A DNA stretch of 64,000 bases from Syntrophomonadaceae bacterium (GCA_012729505.1 JAAYDA010000029.1:1-64000), one strand, 5' to 3'. Positions 9,908 to 20,127 are shown, counted from the stretch's first letter. A program made the numbers and translations. Notes: generated from the letters alone by a model not told the origin.

Positions 9908-10438
9908 CTATCGATGGTATAAGTTTCCGCCAAAGGAGTCCACCGCTACAATACATGGAAACTCCAAAACCTCTAATTTTGCAATAGCCTCTGTTCCCAA
10001 TTCAGGATAAGCTATTACCTCAGATCTGACCACCCTTTTGGCTAAATAGGTTCCGGCCCCTCCTACCGTAGCCAGATAGACCGCCTTATACTCGGAGATG
10101 GCCTGACAGACACGGTCTGAGCGTTCCCCTTTGCCTATCATTCCCCTCAAGCCAAGCTTTAGTAAATCGAGGGTGTAATCATCCATACGACTGCTGGTTG
10201 TTGGCCCACACGATCCGATAGGATGCTGTTCAAAAGCCGGGCAGGGCCCGGTATAATAGATAATCTGCCCCGCCGGATCAAAGGGGAGCTGTTTCCCTGC
10301 GGCAATAGCTTGAACCATACGCTGATGGGCAGCATCACGGGCCGTATAAACTGTCCCGGTTACTATTACACAATCACCGGCATGTAGTTTTTGGACAACT
10401 TCCTGAGTCAATGGTGGCTTTATTACTAAACCCGTCAT
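9908..10438 (-). CDS. Class I fumarate hydratase, beta subunit (TtdB/FumA C-terminal type)
   Basis: YTGPCPA, GSCGPTTSSRMD, YLATVGGAGTYLAKRV; adjacent to alpha subunit. Confidence 0.92.
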   Translation of the reverse strand: MTGLVIKPPLTQEVVQKLHAGDCVIVTGTVYTARDAAHQRMVQAIAAGKQLPFDPAGQIIYYTGPCPAFEQHPIGSCGPTTSSRMDDYTLDLLKLGLRGMIGKGERSDRVCQAISEYKAVYLATVGGAGTYLAKRVVRSEVIAYPELGTEAIAKLEVLEFPCIVAVDSFGGNLYHR

Positions 10439-10451
10439 AATATTTTCATCC

Positions 10452-11282
10452 TCACAATTCGACTGTATACCTGCGAGTAGAATGACAGCCCAGATTCACT
10501 GCCACGGGTAAGCTGGCAATATGGGTTGCATATACTTCAAGATTCACTCCCAAGGCGGTAGTATCTCCTCCCAGCCCTTGCGGGCCTATCCCCGTTTCGT
10601 TAATTCGCTGCAGGATAGCGTTCTCAAACTCCTGATTGGGGCCGCTATTGTCCAATGGCCTCATCAATGCTTTTTTGGCTAATATAGGCGCAGTCTCCAG
10701 ATTGCCTCCTACCCCGACCCCGACTACCAGGGGCGGGCATGGTTTCCCCCCGGCTTTTTTCACTGCCTCGACGACAAAATCAATGACTCCTTGCTGCCCG
10801 GCCCCGGGTTTAAGCATCCCTACCAGCCCCATATTTTCACTCCCTGCTCCTTTGGGAAAAACAGTTAATGTAAAAGAAGAACCCTGGACCAGTTCAAGAT
10901 GAATAATAGCAGGAGTATTGTCCCCGGTATTCTCCCGCCTGATTGGGTCACCAACCACAGATGCCCGAAAGTGGCCTTCCCGGTAACCTTCTCTTATCCC
11001 CTGATTCACCGCTTGTTCCAAGGAACCCTTGATATGCAGGTCTTGTCCCATACCAACATGAACAACAACCATACCGGTATCCTGACAAAGAGCCATCTCT
11101 TCGGATTGAGCCAGTTCGGCGTTTTCCAGCATGATTCCCAATACCCTCCGGGCCAAAGCCACGCTTTCCCGTTCATAGGCACCCTTAATAGCTTCTATAA
11201 TATCAGGCGGCAGCACAGTATTAGCTTTTATCACCGCCATCTTCACCGCCCGGGTAATATCCCGGGCCATAATGGTACGCAT
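10452..11282 (-). CDS. Class I fumarate hydratase, alpha subunit (TtdA type)
   Basis: PLCQDTG-like LCQDTGMVVVHV, GGVGG.. PKGAGSENMG, GVGVGGNLETAPILAKKAL; start likely MRTIMARDI within the longer ORF (to 11372). Confidence 0.92.
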   Translation of the reverse strand: MRTIMARDITRAVKMAVIKANTVLPPDIIEAIKGAYERESVALARRVLGIMLENAELAQSEEMALCQDTGMVVVHVGMGQDLHIKGSLEQAVNQGIREGYREGHFRASVVGDPIRRENTGDNTPAIIHLELVQGSSFTLTVFPKGAGSENMGLVGMLKPGAGQQGVIDFVVEAVKKAGGKPCPPLVVGVGVGGNLETAPILAKKALMRPLDNSGPNQEFENAILQRINETGIGPQGLGGDTTALGVNLEVYATHIASLPVAVNLGCHSTRRYTVEL

Positions 11283-11610
11283 TATATACCCCTTATTTCC
11301 AGCCTGCGCATCAGAACTATAATGCAGACAGGTTAATTTTCTAGGATTAAACACCTTCTCCAAGTATTCCACAAAAATAATCCTGTAACCTCTTAATAAT
11401 ATGCTCGACTATTAATGACAGCGGGGCGCATCTAAGACCCTATTGGGACTTTATTTCCTATCTTTCATAATAATATACCAATTTTCGCGATGAGATGATA
11501 ATATAGAACTGTATTTCTTGTGAAATCCATAACTTGCGAGAGGAGGTGCCACGCCTAGTATCTCAGTATTTGCTGCATTCGGCAACAATAATTAATTTGG
11601 GGAGGTAGAA

Positions 11611-12249
11611 ATGTCCGTTCAAGGTGGAATCACAAAAGTCCAGGAAGTGGTGGCTAATCCTTCAGCACTCGGTCTTTTTGGCCTGGCTATGGTTACTCTG
11701 GTAGCTTCATCACAAAAGCTCGGCATCACCGGTGGGGACGCTCAAAGTGTGGCCCTGGTCCTGCCGTGGGCCATATTTTTAGGCGCACTTGCGCAACTTT
11801 TTGCCGGTATCTATGATTTTAAACACAATAACACTTTCGGAGCTACGGCCTTTTGTGGCTACGGCTTTTTCTGGCTTGGGGTGTCAATGACCTGGATGAT
11901 AAGGTTGGGGATGTTTGGGTCACAGGCAGCAGCTACAGCAGATATAAGCCAGCTCGGTTTTGCTTTCCTCGGATACTTTATTTTTACCGTTTATATGACA
12001 GTGGGAGCAATGAGCACTCATAAAGTGCTATTCTCTATTTTCTTTTTGATTGATTTACTGTTCCTGGGTCTGTTTATGAGTACCCTGGGATTGGGAGGAC
12101 ACTTCTGGCACTCATTAGCTGCCTGGTCTGAACTAGGAATCGCCCTCTTATCATTCTATGGATCAGCAGCTGCGGTATTGAACACCCACACCGGAGCTAC
12201 AGTTTTGCCGGTGGGCAAACCCTTTGGACCCTGGGCGCCTAAAGCTTAA
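11611..12249 (+). CDS. Acetate/succinate permease, GPR1/FUN34/YaaH (SatP) family
   Basis: NPSALGLFGLAMVTLVAS signature, six TM segments, preceded by GGGGAGG RBS. Confidence 0.93.
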   Translation: MSVQGGITKVQEVVANPSALGLFGLAMVTLVASSQKLGITGGDAQSVALVLPWAIFLGALAQLFAGIYDFKHNNTFGATAFCGYGFFWLGVSMTWMIRLGMFGSQAAATADISQLGFAFLGYFIFTVYMTVGAMSTHKVLFSIFFLIDLLFLGLFMSTLGLGGHFWHSLAAWSELGIALLSFYGSAAAVLNTHTGATVLPVGKPFGPWAPKA

Positions 12250-12303
12250 TTGCTTGGTTCAATACCTGTTTGTTTGCACACTCTTAACGAACAAGCTCCC
12301 AAT

Positions 12304-12340
12304 AATAACGACCCCCGAACAGAGTTCAGGGGTCGTTATT
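12304..12340. terminator. Bidirectional terminator between convergent genes
   Basis: AATAACGACCCC...GGGGTCGTTATT perfect 12-bp inverted repeat between convergent CDSs. Confidence 0.8.
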
Positions 12341-12350
12341 CTGGGCCATT

Positions 12351-12977
12351 TTATTCGGCCAAATCGTAATCAGCCGCTACCGGTTCCGCTGTGCTGATAT
12401 TGCCGCCAATGGAATCAACAAGCTCTCCATCCACCATGAACGAGACTCCCTTAACCGTTGAAAATTGACTCAGAGTATTTACTATTGAATAGACTGCCAG
12501 CTTTTCTTCTTCAACCCCCGAAATACCCTGAGCCTGAGAGGTTAGATTAACAATGCACTGTCCATCTTCCTTTATATTGATATCCAGCAAATGAGTTTTG
12601 TCAGGCAAGGCTGACTTCAGATGCTCCTCCCGAGGCCCTTTTAGCAGTTCTTCCATAGTGGCCCTGGCAATACCCGTAACCCTGACAATTTTTCTTTCCT
12701 CAACCTCCAACCCACTTCCATCTTTACGAGCAAAATAAAGCTTTACGTTGACTTGCTCCATACTCAACTCAGAAGAAGGTTCTTTGATTAAGTCGTTTAC
12801 GGCCAGCTCCTCCGAAGCCTGGTCCATATCGGTTTTGATCAAATCATTCCACGCTTGAATCTCTTCTTTGACCCCAGACGTACCACAACCTATAGCACTC
12901 AATAATAGCATCAGAGCCAAGGCCATAAATAAGCGGCGCAAAACTATCACCTCCATTATTTCTATAAAAATGATCAC
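12351..12977 (-). CDS. GerM (GerMN) domain lipoprotein
   Basis: Lipobox LLSAIGC; VKLYFARKDGSGLEVEERKI..., LDINIKEDGQCIVNLTSQ, VYSIVNTLSQFSTVKGVSFMVDGE typical GerMN. Confidence 0.85.
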   Translation of the reverse strand: MIIFIEIMEVIVLRRLFMALALMLLLSAIGCGTSGVKEEIQAWNDLIKTDMDQASEELAVNDLIKEPSSELSMEQVNVKLYFARKDGSGLEVEERKIVRVTGIARATMEELLKGPREEHLKSALPDKTHLLDINIKEDGQCIVNLTSQAQGISGVEEEKLAVYSIVNTLSQFSTVKGVSFMVDGELVDSIGGNISTAEPVAADYDLAE

Positions 12978-13832
12978 AGCACAACATATGTTGTCCTACT
13001 CAAGCGTATGTCCGGAAAACAGTTTTCATTCCATATTGTCCCAAAATGGTTCAAGCCCATTGCATCAAAAAAAGGAGCACATCTAATAATATGTGCTCCA
13101 AAATGAAGGAGGAGTTATTAAAGCAAACCTTGGCCTGCCTTAAGTCAATTATATGAAGTTAGTCTTCTTCCTTCCTTCTTAACTATCTGTCTGAAATATC
13201 TCGATTTAGATTATCAACAAAGCGAACGCGCCTTCAAATAACAAATGATAAAGTCCCGGCCAGGTGTTATAATTTAATTCTTCACCTTAATTATAATTTA
13301 TGCTTAAATCTTTGCTTGTTCCCTGAATATTCCGCTCTTGTATGTTATCTGTCAGATCTGAGTTTTCCGTCTTATGCTGTAACTTTTGCTCCAACTTCAC
13401 ACTTGTGGACTCAATAATTCTTCCTGCTCAAAGCATTGGTATTAATTGTCTTGCGAATTTTGCCTGATTAAAGTTCTGCTGCTGCAAAAGCTGTTTCCTC
13501 AAATACTGCTGCGATTGGTAGAATTATATTGCAGTTGTTCGGCGTGACCTGATTAAAACTATGAATAATAAATTTCTGAATCGGATGCTGCCAATAGTTG
13601 TATATCCTTTGAAGCAGATGCTTCGCCAAACCCTGTCCTTCCCAGCAGCCGAATCTGCTGCGTATTTTAGTCTATCACTTTCAACTAATCCTGATCTGAA
13701 TTCGGCTTCTCTTAAATGTTCTTCTATCCAGAATATTCTTTCAGCTACTTCTCTTAGTTCGAAAAGTTCCGTTAGGATAAAAAACCTTGATATAACCACC
13801 TGGCCGGGATATATGAATTCCAGAAAACACTG

Positions 13833-15035
13833 CTAGGCATCTTTAGGGTTCAATGCCTTTTCCGTTGCTATTATCTCCTGCCGTCCTATATCCTTCAGTC
13901 GGCGTGCCCCGCCGTCAAATATTGCTTCCTCCCGTTCTTTAACAGGCTTGGCCGACCGTCGGTCTTTTATGTTTAAGATGCTGTCCCGGGAAGTCCTGCT
14001 TTCTAATCCATGCATTATCTTAAGCAGGGTATCTCCCTCAACCCGATGTTTCAAAGCCAGGGGCAGCATTTCAATTACATCATTGATCATAATCTGCTTG
14101 TGCTTTTTCAAAGTACTGTACAAAACTGCACCCTGTTGGATTGCTTCAATGGCCCTGATGCTCTCCAGGTTATGCTTTATATAAATGCGAGCTATGAAGT
14201 TTCGTAGAAAATCTGGTAATTCCGTATTTCTATAAGAATGTGCCATCTCCACAATCTGCTTGCGGAATTCCTCGTTTTTCGCTTCGTATGCCTTAGGATC
14301 AAGGTAAACCCGCTTTGCCCGATCACTGCCTTCAAGCATCTTGACAATCATATCTTCAGAAGTGGGGCGCCCCATAAATACAACCATATCAAAACGGTCC
14401 GATAACTGACGCCGAACCTCTTCAAGAGGTCCCGGATCTTCATCCGGATTGGATGCCGCCCAAACTGAAACTTGAACTGTAATTTCCACAGTAGGCAAAC
14501 CTGCTTCTTCAATCTGCAGACGGCCCGGTTTATTACCCATTACATCCAGCAAAATATCAGTTATCTCTGGAGAAGTATCTGCTAACCGGTTGATTTCATC
14601 AACGAAGATGATGCCTCGATGGGCTTGGGGAATAATCCCCGGCAACAAAGCCGCTTGAGGATTATCCGCATTCGTAATCTTTGCTAAATCAATGCTCCCT
14701 GCCACAGTACCGACTTTAGCGGAGTGTGATATTTCTAAAAAAGGCATGTCAATTTCTTCAGTACCCAATGCCGCAATCTCTTCCGGGGACATATTCCGAT
14801 GTATCGGACATATTGGCGCTTTGGGATCGCAATTGTATATACAGCCGGCAATCCGCTTTATCTTGGGCAGCAATTCCCTTGAAGCCCTCATAATAGTGGT
14901 CTTTCCCGTTCCCCTCAACCCCTCCGCATGCAAGTGAAAGGGTTCTCCTGCAAGAGTTGAGATAATGGACATTTCCACCAAATTAAACAGAGGCTCATTT
15001 CCGTCATACCTGGCCAAACCAAAATATGGCTTCAT
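13833..15035 (-). CDS. AAA+ ATPase, magnesium chelatase subunit I (ChlI/BchI)-like
   Basis: Walker A GLRGTGKTTIMRA, Walker B GIIFVDEINRL, NPDEDPGPLEEVRRQLSDRFDMVV. Confidence 0.88.
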   Translation of the reverse strand: MKPYFGLARYDGNEPLFNLVEMSIISTLAGEPFHLHAEGLRGTGKTTIMRASRELLPKIKRIAGCIYNCDPKAPICPIHRNMSPEEIAALGTEEIDMPFLEISHSAKVGTVAGSIDLAKITNADNPQAALLPGIIPQAHRGIIFVDEINRLADTSPEITDILLDVMGNKPGRLQIEEAGLPTVEITVQVSVWAASNPDEDPGPLEEVRRQLSDRFDMVVFMGRPTSEDMIVKMLEGSDRAKRVYLDPKAYEAKNEEFRKQIVEMAHSYRNTELPDFLRNFIARIYIKHNLESIRAIEAIQQGAVLYSTLKKHKQIMINDVIEMLPLALKHRVEGDTLLKIMHGLESRTSRDSILNIKDRRSAKPVKEREEAIFDGGARRLKDIGRQEIIATEKALNPKDA

Positions 15036-15071
15036 TCCGCCCTCCCGTCTGCGGCCATAGCAAGGTTTCCG

Positions 15072-15299
15072 CTAGATAGTCGCTATCATAATTATTATAG
15101 TGCTCAGGAGAAAGGCAAGCACCAAAAGAGGGACTCCAACTTTAAAAATGTCCACCGAGTATCCGAGCACGGTATCTAAATCATAAATAGAAAGGTTAAG
15201 ATCGTCATCCAATTCATCCACTTGGAAATCGTCGTTCAGATACTGATCCTCATAGTATTCGACTGCCGTTCTCCGTAATGTATTGTTTCTTCCTGTCAC
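15072..15299 (-). CDS. Small single-TM hypothetical protein
   Basis: 75-aa ORF with C-terminal TM (VGVPLLVLAFLLSTIIIMIATI), directly upstream of the AAA+ gene. Confidence 0.55.
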   Translation of the reverse strand: MTGRNNTLRRTAVEYYEDQYLNDDFQVDELDDDLNLSIYDLDTVLGYSVDIFKVGVPLLVLAFLLSTIIIMIATI

Positions 15300-15593
15300 C
15301 GCTCATCTCCTCCCTTCCTTAAAAATTTCCGTACAATTTATCTATCATAATGATAGCAAAGATTGTTATTTTTTTCACTATCACTTATGACATTTAGCCG
15401 GAAACCAGGGATAGTTAGTGATTTCACAATATGGCTGGAGCCTTCAACAACCGATTTGCGATACAGCCCCTTAATCTCGGGTTTTGGTGGCTTTCTCCAC
15501 TTTCCCGGAAGAGCCGTAAATCAATTGTCACGTCAGGTTATTTTGCTGTTTTCGAGGTGTGTATGGTTGTATTTTAAGTATATTCGGCACATT

Positions 15594-16379
15594 CTAAATT
15601 CCAAGCTTGTCTTTTAAAACCTTGGCTCGCGCCCGGCTGAGCATAATCTGTTTGTCGTGATTGTCAAGATTAATCACATATGATCCCTCGCCAAAGGGTA
15701 AAAGCTCCTGGGCCCGATAAATATTAACTATGAATGCCTGGTGAGCTCGGAAAAACCTGGTATTATCCAAACGGGTTTCCAGTTCATTAAGTGTATAGCT
15801 GGTGGAAAATTCATTATCGTCAGTAGCGACAAATACTTTTTTTCCCCTGCTCTCGGCAAAAAGTATGTCTTCCTGATTAAGCAGAATAATCTTACCCCGT
15901 TCCTTGATGGGCAGCTTGGCATAAGTAATGCTTTCCTGATCAGCGTTTCTCAGCAAAAGGTTTATTCTTTTACGCAGTTTGCCTTCAACCTGCAAATCAA
16001 CATACTTCTCATGGGCCAATCGTTTATTGGCTCTGTCAATAGTCTCTCTGATGCGATTGGGCTCAATAGGTTTTACAATATAGTCTAATGCCCCCACTTC
16101 AAAAGCTTCAACAGCTTTTTCGCTGTGAAGGGTTACAAATACAAAAAGAGGCGGATTGGACAATCCCCGCAGGCGCCGCGCTGTTTCCATTCCATCAATT
16201 TCCGGCATACTGATATCCAGCAAAACCAAGTCTGGTTTTTTCTCTTTCGCCTGCATAACCCCTTCAATGCCGTTACTGGCTTCTCCAATGATCTTAACAT
16301 CTTCGATTTGTTCAATGATATACCGCAGGACAATTCTTTCTCGCTCGTCATCGTCAATTATTAAGACTTTTATTGCCAA
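15594..16379 (-). CDS. LytTR-family response regulator
   Basis: REC (LIIDDDERERI, LVLLDISMPEIDG) plus LytTR output domain (DILFAESRGKKVFVATDD..., FFRAHQAFIVNI). Confidence 0.93.
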   Translation of the reverse strand: MAIKVLIIDDDERERIVLRYIIEQIEDVKIIGEASNGIEGVMQAKEKKPDLVLLDISMPEIDGMETARRLRGLSNPPLFVFVTLHSEKAVEAFEVGALDYIVKPIEPNRIRETIDRANKRLAHEKYVDLQVEGKLRKRINLLLRNADQESITYAKLPIKERGKIILLNQEDILFAESRGKKVFVATDDNEFSTSYTLNELETRLDNTRFFRAHQAFIVNIYRAQELLPFGEGSYVINLDNHDKQIMLSRARAKVLKDKLGI

Positions 16380-16394
16380 AGCCTTACCCCCTAA

Positions 16395-16940
16395 TCAGCC
16401 ATTCTTTATCAGCGGCGACATCACTTTGAATTCGGGTGTTCCTGCCTGGTAAAGCACTTCAAAAACTAATGTTTCAGTATTGGTAATAACTGCACCCTTT
16501 TCTTTCATCAGATCCAATCCATTTTCATAGTTTAGTATCCGTCGCGAACATACCGCATCTTTGGGTACCTGAACCGCGAAATCATTCGCAAGCAAATCCC
16601 GCACGGTTTGAAAAACACATACATGAGTTTCGCTGCCAGCCACGATAATCTGATTCCTGCCAAGCTTTCGCAGGTTTTCGATTAAATCCTGACCCGCCGA
16701 AAAAGTAATCTTCTCCAGCAAAAGGTGATCCTTTAACTTATCTTTTATTTCGGCAAGAGTCGGTCCCAGCCCTTTTGGATACTGCTCTGTGACAATAACG
16801 GGAATATCGAATTGTCGCGCCAGCTCCATAAGAATCAACGTGTTATTCACTACCGTCTCACGATCCGGCATTACTCTCATCAGTTTTTCCTGCAGGTCGA
16901 TTATCACCAGAACTGCCGAGTCACCATTTTTTATGTTCAT
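16395..16940 (-). CDS. Isochorismatase-family hydrolase
   Basis: VLVIIDLQEKLM, VTEQYPKGLG, IIVAGSETHVCVFQTVRDL. Confidence 0.9.
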   Translation of the reverse strand: MNIKNGDSAVLVIIDLQEKLMRVMPDRETVVNNTLILMELARQFDIPVIVTEQYPKGLGPTLAEIKDKLKDHLLLEKITFSAGQDLIENLRKLGRNQIIVAGSETHVCVFQTVRDLLANDFAVQVPKDAVCSRRILNYENGLDLMKEKGAVITNTETLVFEVLYQAGTPEFKVMSPLIKNG

Positions 16941-17078
16941 GGTTCAATGCCCCCTCTATTCCAAAAATTCTTTACTTTTGTTATCATGATTATTGGCATC
17001 TGAAGATGGGTCTTGGTTTCATTTAATCTTATTACATCCAAATTGCAGGTGCTAAATATACTTATTTCAGGAGGAAAA

Positions 17079-17954
17079 ATGCGTTACGAAGGAACTGTCT
17101 ATCGACCTCCCAGTGAGGCCAACAGTCTATTAATACAGTCCACCATCGGTTGTCATCATAATAAATGCACTTTTTGTGATATGTATAAGGACACCCGCTT
17201 TAGGCTGCGTCCCCTTGACGATATTCTCGAGGACATAAAAATGGCCCGCGACCATTATGGTCCCTGGATCAACTCCATGTTTTTACCTGATGGTAATACA
17301 ATTATAATGAAAACTGACGCTTTGGTACAGATTTTCGAGTACGCCCGGGCCATGTTCCCCCAGATGGAGCGAATAACAGTCTACGGATCTGCTCGTTTTG
17401 TCAACAAAAAATCTGTGGAGGATCTGAAAAGGTTAAAAGCTGCCGGCCTTAACCGCATCCATATGGGAATGGAAAGCGGTGATGATGTGACCCTGACCAG
17501 GGTCAAAAAAGGAACTCACGCTGAAGAAATCATCCAGGCCGGGCAAAAAGTTCGGGCAGCAGGCATTCAACTCAGCGAATATTATCTGGTGGGTATAGGC
17601 GGGCTTGAACGTACCACGGAACACGCTCGGGAAAGTGCCCGTGTGCTATCTGCAATAGCACCTGAATTCATTCGGATAAGGACTTTTGTCCCACTCCCCA
17701 ATACTCCCATTTATGAAAATTACCTTGACGGCAGCTTTCAGGTTCTCAGCCCCCATCAAGCCTTGGCCGAAATCAGAATTCTCATTGAAAATCTGGATGC
17801 CCCAGGCAGCTGGGTAGTAAGTGATCATGTATCCAACTACTGGAATGTTCACGGCCAGCTTCCCCAAGACAAAGAAGCCATGCTGGCTCAAATTGACCAT
17901 GCCCTGACTATACCGGAAAACCATTTCCGTCCCACCGATATCAGTAATCTGTAA
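17079..17954 (+). CDS. Radical SAM protein
   Basis: CHHNKCTFCDMY (CxxxxCxxC-type cluster), HMGMESGDD; RBS AGGAGG before ATG 17079, inside longer ORF from 17013. Confidence 0.88.
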   Translation: MRYEGTVYRPPSEANSLLIQSTIGCHHNKCTFCDMYKDTRFRLRPLDDILEDIKMARDHYGPWINSMFLPDGNTIIMKTDALVQIFEYARAMFPQMERITVYGSARFVNKKSVEDLKRLKAAGLNRIHMGMESGDDVTLTRVKKGTHAEEIIQAGQKVRAAGIQLSEYYLVGIGGLERTTEHARESARVLSAIAPEFIRIRTFVPLPNTPIYENYLDGSFQVLSPHQALAEIRILIENLDAPGSWVVSDHVSNYWNVHGQLPQDKEAMLAQIDHALTIPENHFRPTDISNL

Positions 17955-18093
17955 GGCGTAAGGCGGGAGGAGTTAGGCGAAACGGGGAAGACGAAAACGC
18001 AGATAAAAGAACAAAAAGATCATAGAAAATCAACGTCAAAAACCTCAACACCACTACCTGGCACGAGGGGAAAAGCCCTGCACATCGTAAGGT

Positions 18094-18303
18094 GGCGGGG
18101 TGAATTCCAGCGGGAGCCGAATCTCTTAAGAGATTCGTGCTCCCCGCTTGGTTCGACGTGGAGCGTCGAACTTCCTCGTTGGGATGAGAACTGAGCAATC
18201 CTCCTGCGAAGGTGAGGACGGAAGGCAGCCGTGCGTCAGGACGTCGCGAGTCCGCCATTGAGCCAGGACAGCGAATTGGCGGTGTGCTGCCCGGCACCCC
18301 GCC
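18094..18303. ncRNA. Candidate structured RNA or orphan mobile RNA element (unassigned; strand undetermined)
   Basis: GC-rich island without a credible ORF; perfect long-range pairing GGCGGGGTG (18094-18102)/CACCCCGCC (18295-18303) enclosing hairpins at 18111-18146, 18151-18171, ~18199-18218 and 18252-18282. Confidence 0.55.
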
Positions 18304-18306
18304 TGC

Positions 18307-18732
18307 CTACTTCCCGTTTGCCGTTTCCAGTCCGGGAGGAACCAAAAATACCTGTTCCCCATCTTCTTTGAGATAATTGCTTACCATCCAAAAGGCCGAG
18401 CGGCTCAGCCGGGTATCGTTTTCCCAGCGAAAAGTCACATAAGGTGTGTCCCCTGTAAAGCTCAGGAGGGTCTTCTCATCCAGCCTGAGCTCCTGTTCAT
18501 CATGGAAAGTAAACACAAAAACTCCGTCTACAATGGTGGCATCCACCGCTGTAAAAGGAACATCATCCACCAGGACCGGATAAGTTTCTTTTTCCAACTG
18601 AATATAGAACCCGCCGATCGGGTCCTTTTCCAAATGAGTTGCGAACAAATTAACAATAGGCTTGCGAAACATTTCCCGATCATCCGCATACCACTTGCCA
18701 TCATTTTTTATTCTGATCTCTTGAACTGACAC
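18307..18732 (-). CDS. DUF1285-like protein
   Basis: IRIKNDGKWYADDREMFRKPIVNLFATHL... VDDVPFTAVDATI pattern recalled as DUF1285. Confidence 0.6.
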   Translation of the reverse strand: MSVQEIRIKNDGKWYADDREMFRKPIVNLFATHLEKDPIGGFYIQLEKETYPVLVDDVPFTAVDATIVDGVFVFTFHDEQELRLDEKTLLSFTGDTPYVTFRWENDTRLSRSAFWMVSNYLKEDGEQVFLVPPGLETANGK

Positions 18733-18786
18733 CGGAATACCCCCCAGAAGCTTGTTGCTAAGTCTATATTACCAGAATCTGTCCCT

Positions 18787-20055
18787 TTATATCACCCCGT
18801 ATTCGCGTCCTACGATATCGAGAACATCTAATACCTGATCAAGCTGATCCCTGGTGTGCTGAGCCATCAGACTAATTCTGACCCGGGACAGCTTTTTGGA
18901 TACTGCCGGATATACTACCGGATTAACGTAGATGTTCGCCTCATGGCAGCGGCGGCAAATCTCTTTGACCTTCAAATCATCCCCAATGATGATGGGGAAT
19001 ATTGCAGTTTCTGCATTTCCTGTGTTAAAGCCCATGGTGAGCAGTGCTTTTCTAAAATAGTTGATATTATTCCATAGCTTTTCACGCAATTCCGGTTCCT
19101 CTTCGATTACCTTCAGGGCCTCCCGTAAAGAACCTGCAACCTGAGGAGCCATGGCCGTGGAAAAAATATAGTGACGAGAATAATAACGAATATATTCCAC
19201 CAAAGCTTTACTGGATGCAATGAAACCTCCTACTCCGCCTAATCCCTTGGAAAGAGTTCCCGCAACAATATCTACTTTCCCCTCCAAGTTAAAATGCTCA
19301 GGAGTTCCCCGCCCATTTTCCCCTAATACTCCGGTAGCATGTGCCTCATCAATCATGACATAGGCCCCGTAATGATGGCTAAGCTCCACAATTCTATCAA
19401 GACGGGCAATATCCCCGTCCATGGAATAGACGCCATCCACCACCACCAGACGAGTACGGTATTTATCTTGAGATCTTTTTAATGCTCTTTCCAGGGAAGC
19501 CATGTCATTGTGACTAAAATAGCGAATGTTAGTGCTTTGGCAACCGTCTACTATGGAGGCATGAACCAACATATCCAAGATGGCACAATCCTCCTTCTGA
19601 AGCAGAGAGATCAGTGTTCCGGCATTGGAACCAAATCCCGAGGTGTATATGATGGCGGATTCGCAACCTTTAAACCGGGCAATATCCTCCTCCAGGCCCA
19701 CGTGCAAGTCAGTAGTTCCTCCCAGCAAAGGTACGCTGCCTGCCCCCGCACCATACTTGTCAAGAGCATCCCGGCCCGCTTTTATCACCCGGGGGTGATG
19801 AGTCAGGTTCAGATAATCGTTTGATGCCAGATAAATCATATCTCTGATCTGACCGGTATAGGGATCAACTACTTTCATCACCGGAGTTGAACCGGTAAGT
19901 GATACCCGACGATACTGGAGATGATGCCTCTCCCGCAAGTCTGACATAAATTCCGCAAAGATCTGGGCTCGTTCCATTATGTCTTTGCCCTCAATAGAGG
20001 CAAAATCTGCCTGACTATATAGTCTCGAATCCATTAATGAGTCCTCCTTGTGCAC
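18787..20055 (-). CDS. Alpha-oxoamine synthase (glycine C-acetyltransferase / 8-amino-7-oxononanoate synthase family)
   Basis: YLASNDYLNLTHHP, GAGSVPLLGGTTDLHVGLE, MIDEAHATGVLGENGRG, GTLSKGLGGVGGFIA (PLP Lys). Confidence 0.9.
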   Translation of the reverse strand: MHKEDSLMDSRLYSQADFASIEGKDIMERAQIFAEFMSDLRERHHLQYRRVSLTGSTPVMKVVDPYTGQIRDMIYLASNDYLNLTHHPRVIKAGRDALDKYGAGAGSVPLLGGTTDLHVGLEEDIARFKGCESAIIYTSGFGSNAGTLISLLQKEDCAILDMLVHASIVDGCQSTNIRYFSHNDMASLERALKRSQDKYRTRLVVVDGVYSMDGDIARLDRIVELSHHYGAYVMIDEAHATGVLGENGRGTPEHFNLEGKVDIVAGTLSKGLGGVGGFIASSKALVEYIRYYSRHYIFSTAMAPQVAGSLREALKVIEEEPELREKLWNNINYFRKALLTMGFNTGNAETAIFPIIIGDDLKVKEICRRCHEANIYVNPVVYPAVSKKLSRVRISLMAQHTRDQLDQVLDVLDIVGREYGVI

Positions 20056-20127
20056 AATTTTGTGTTCTTGATCGTCTCTATTGTATACAATCTAACGGCT
20101 TTGTAAACCCTGTATATCCCCCTGCTG

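Noticed and set aside
13524-13799. 91-aa minus-strand ORF as a real gene
   Set aside because: No recognisable domain, no clear RBS, and overlaps an equally long plus-strand ORF; mentioned only as a possible gene remnant.
17941-18362. ORFs over the GC-rich element (118 aa, 78 aa minus strand) as proteins
   Set aside because: Arg/Ser/Pro-rich translations typical of GC-rich non-coding DNA; the sequence is better explained by RNA-like base pairing.
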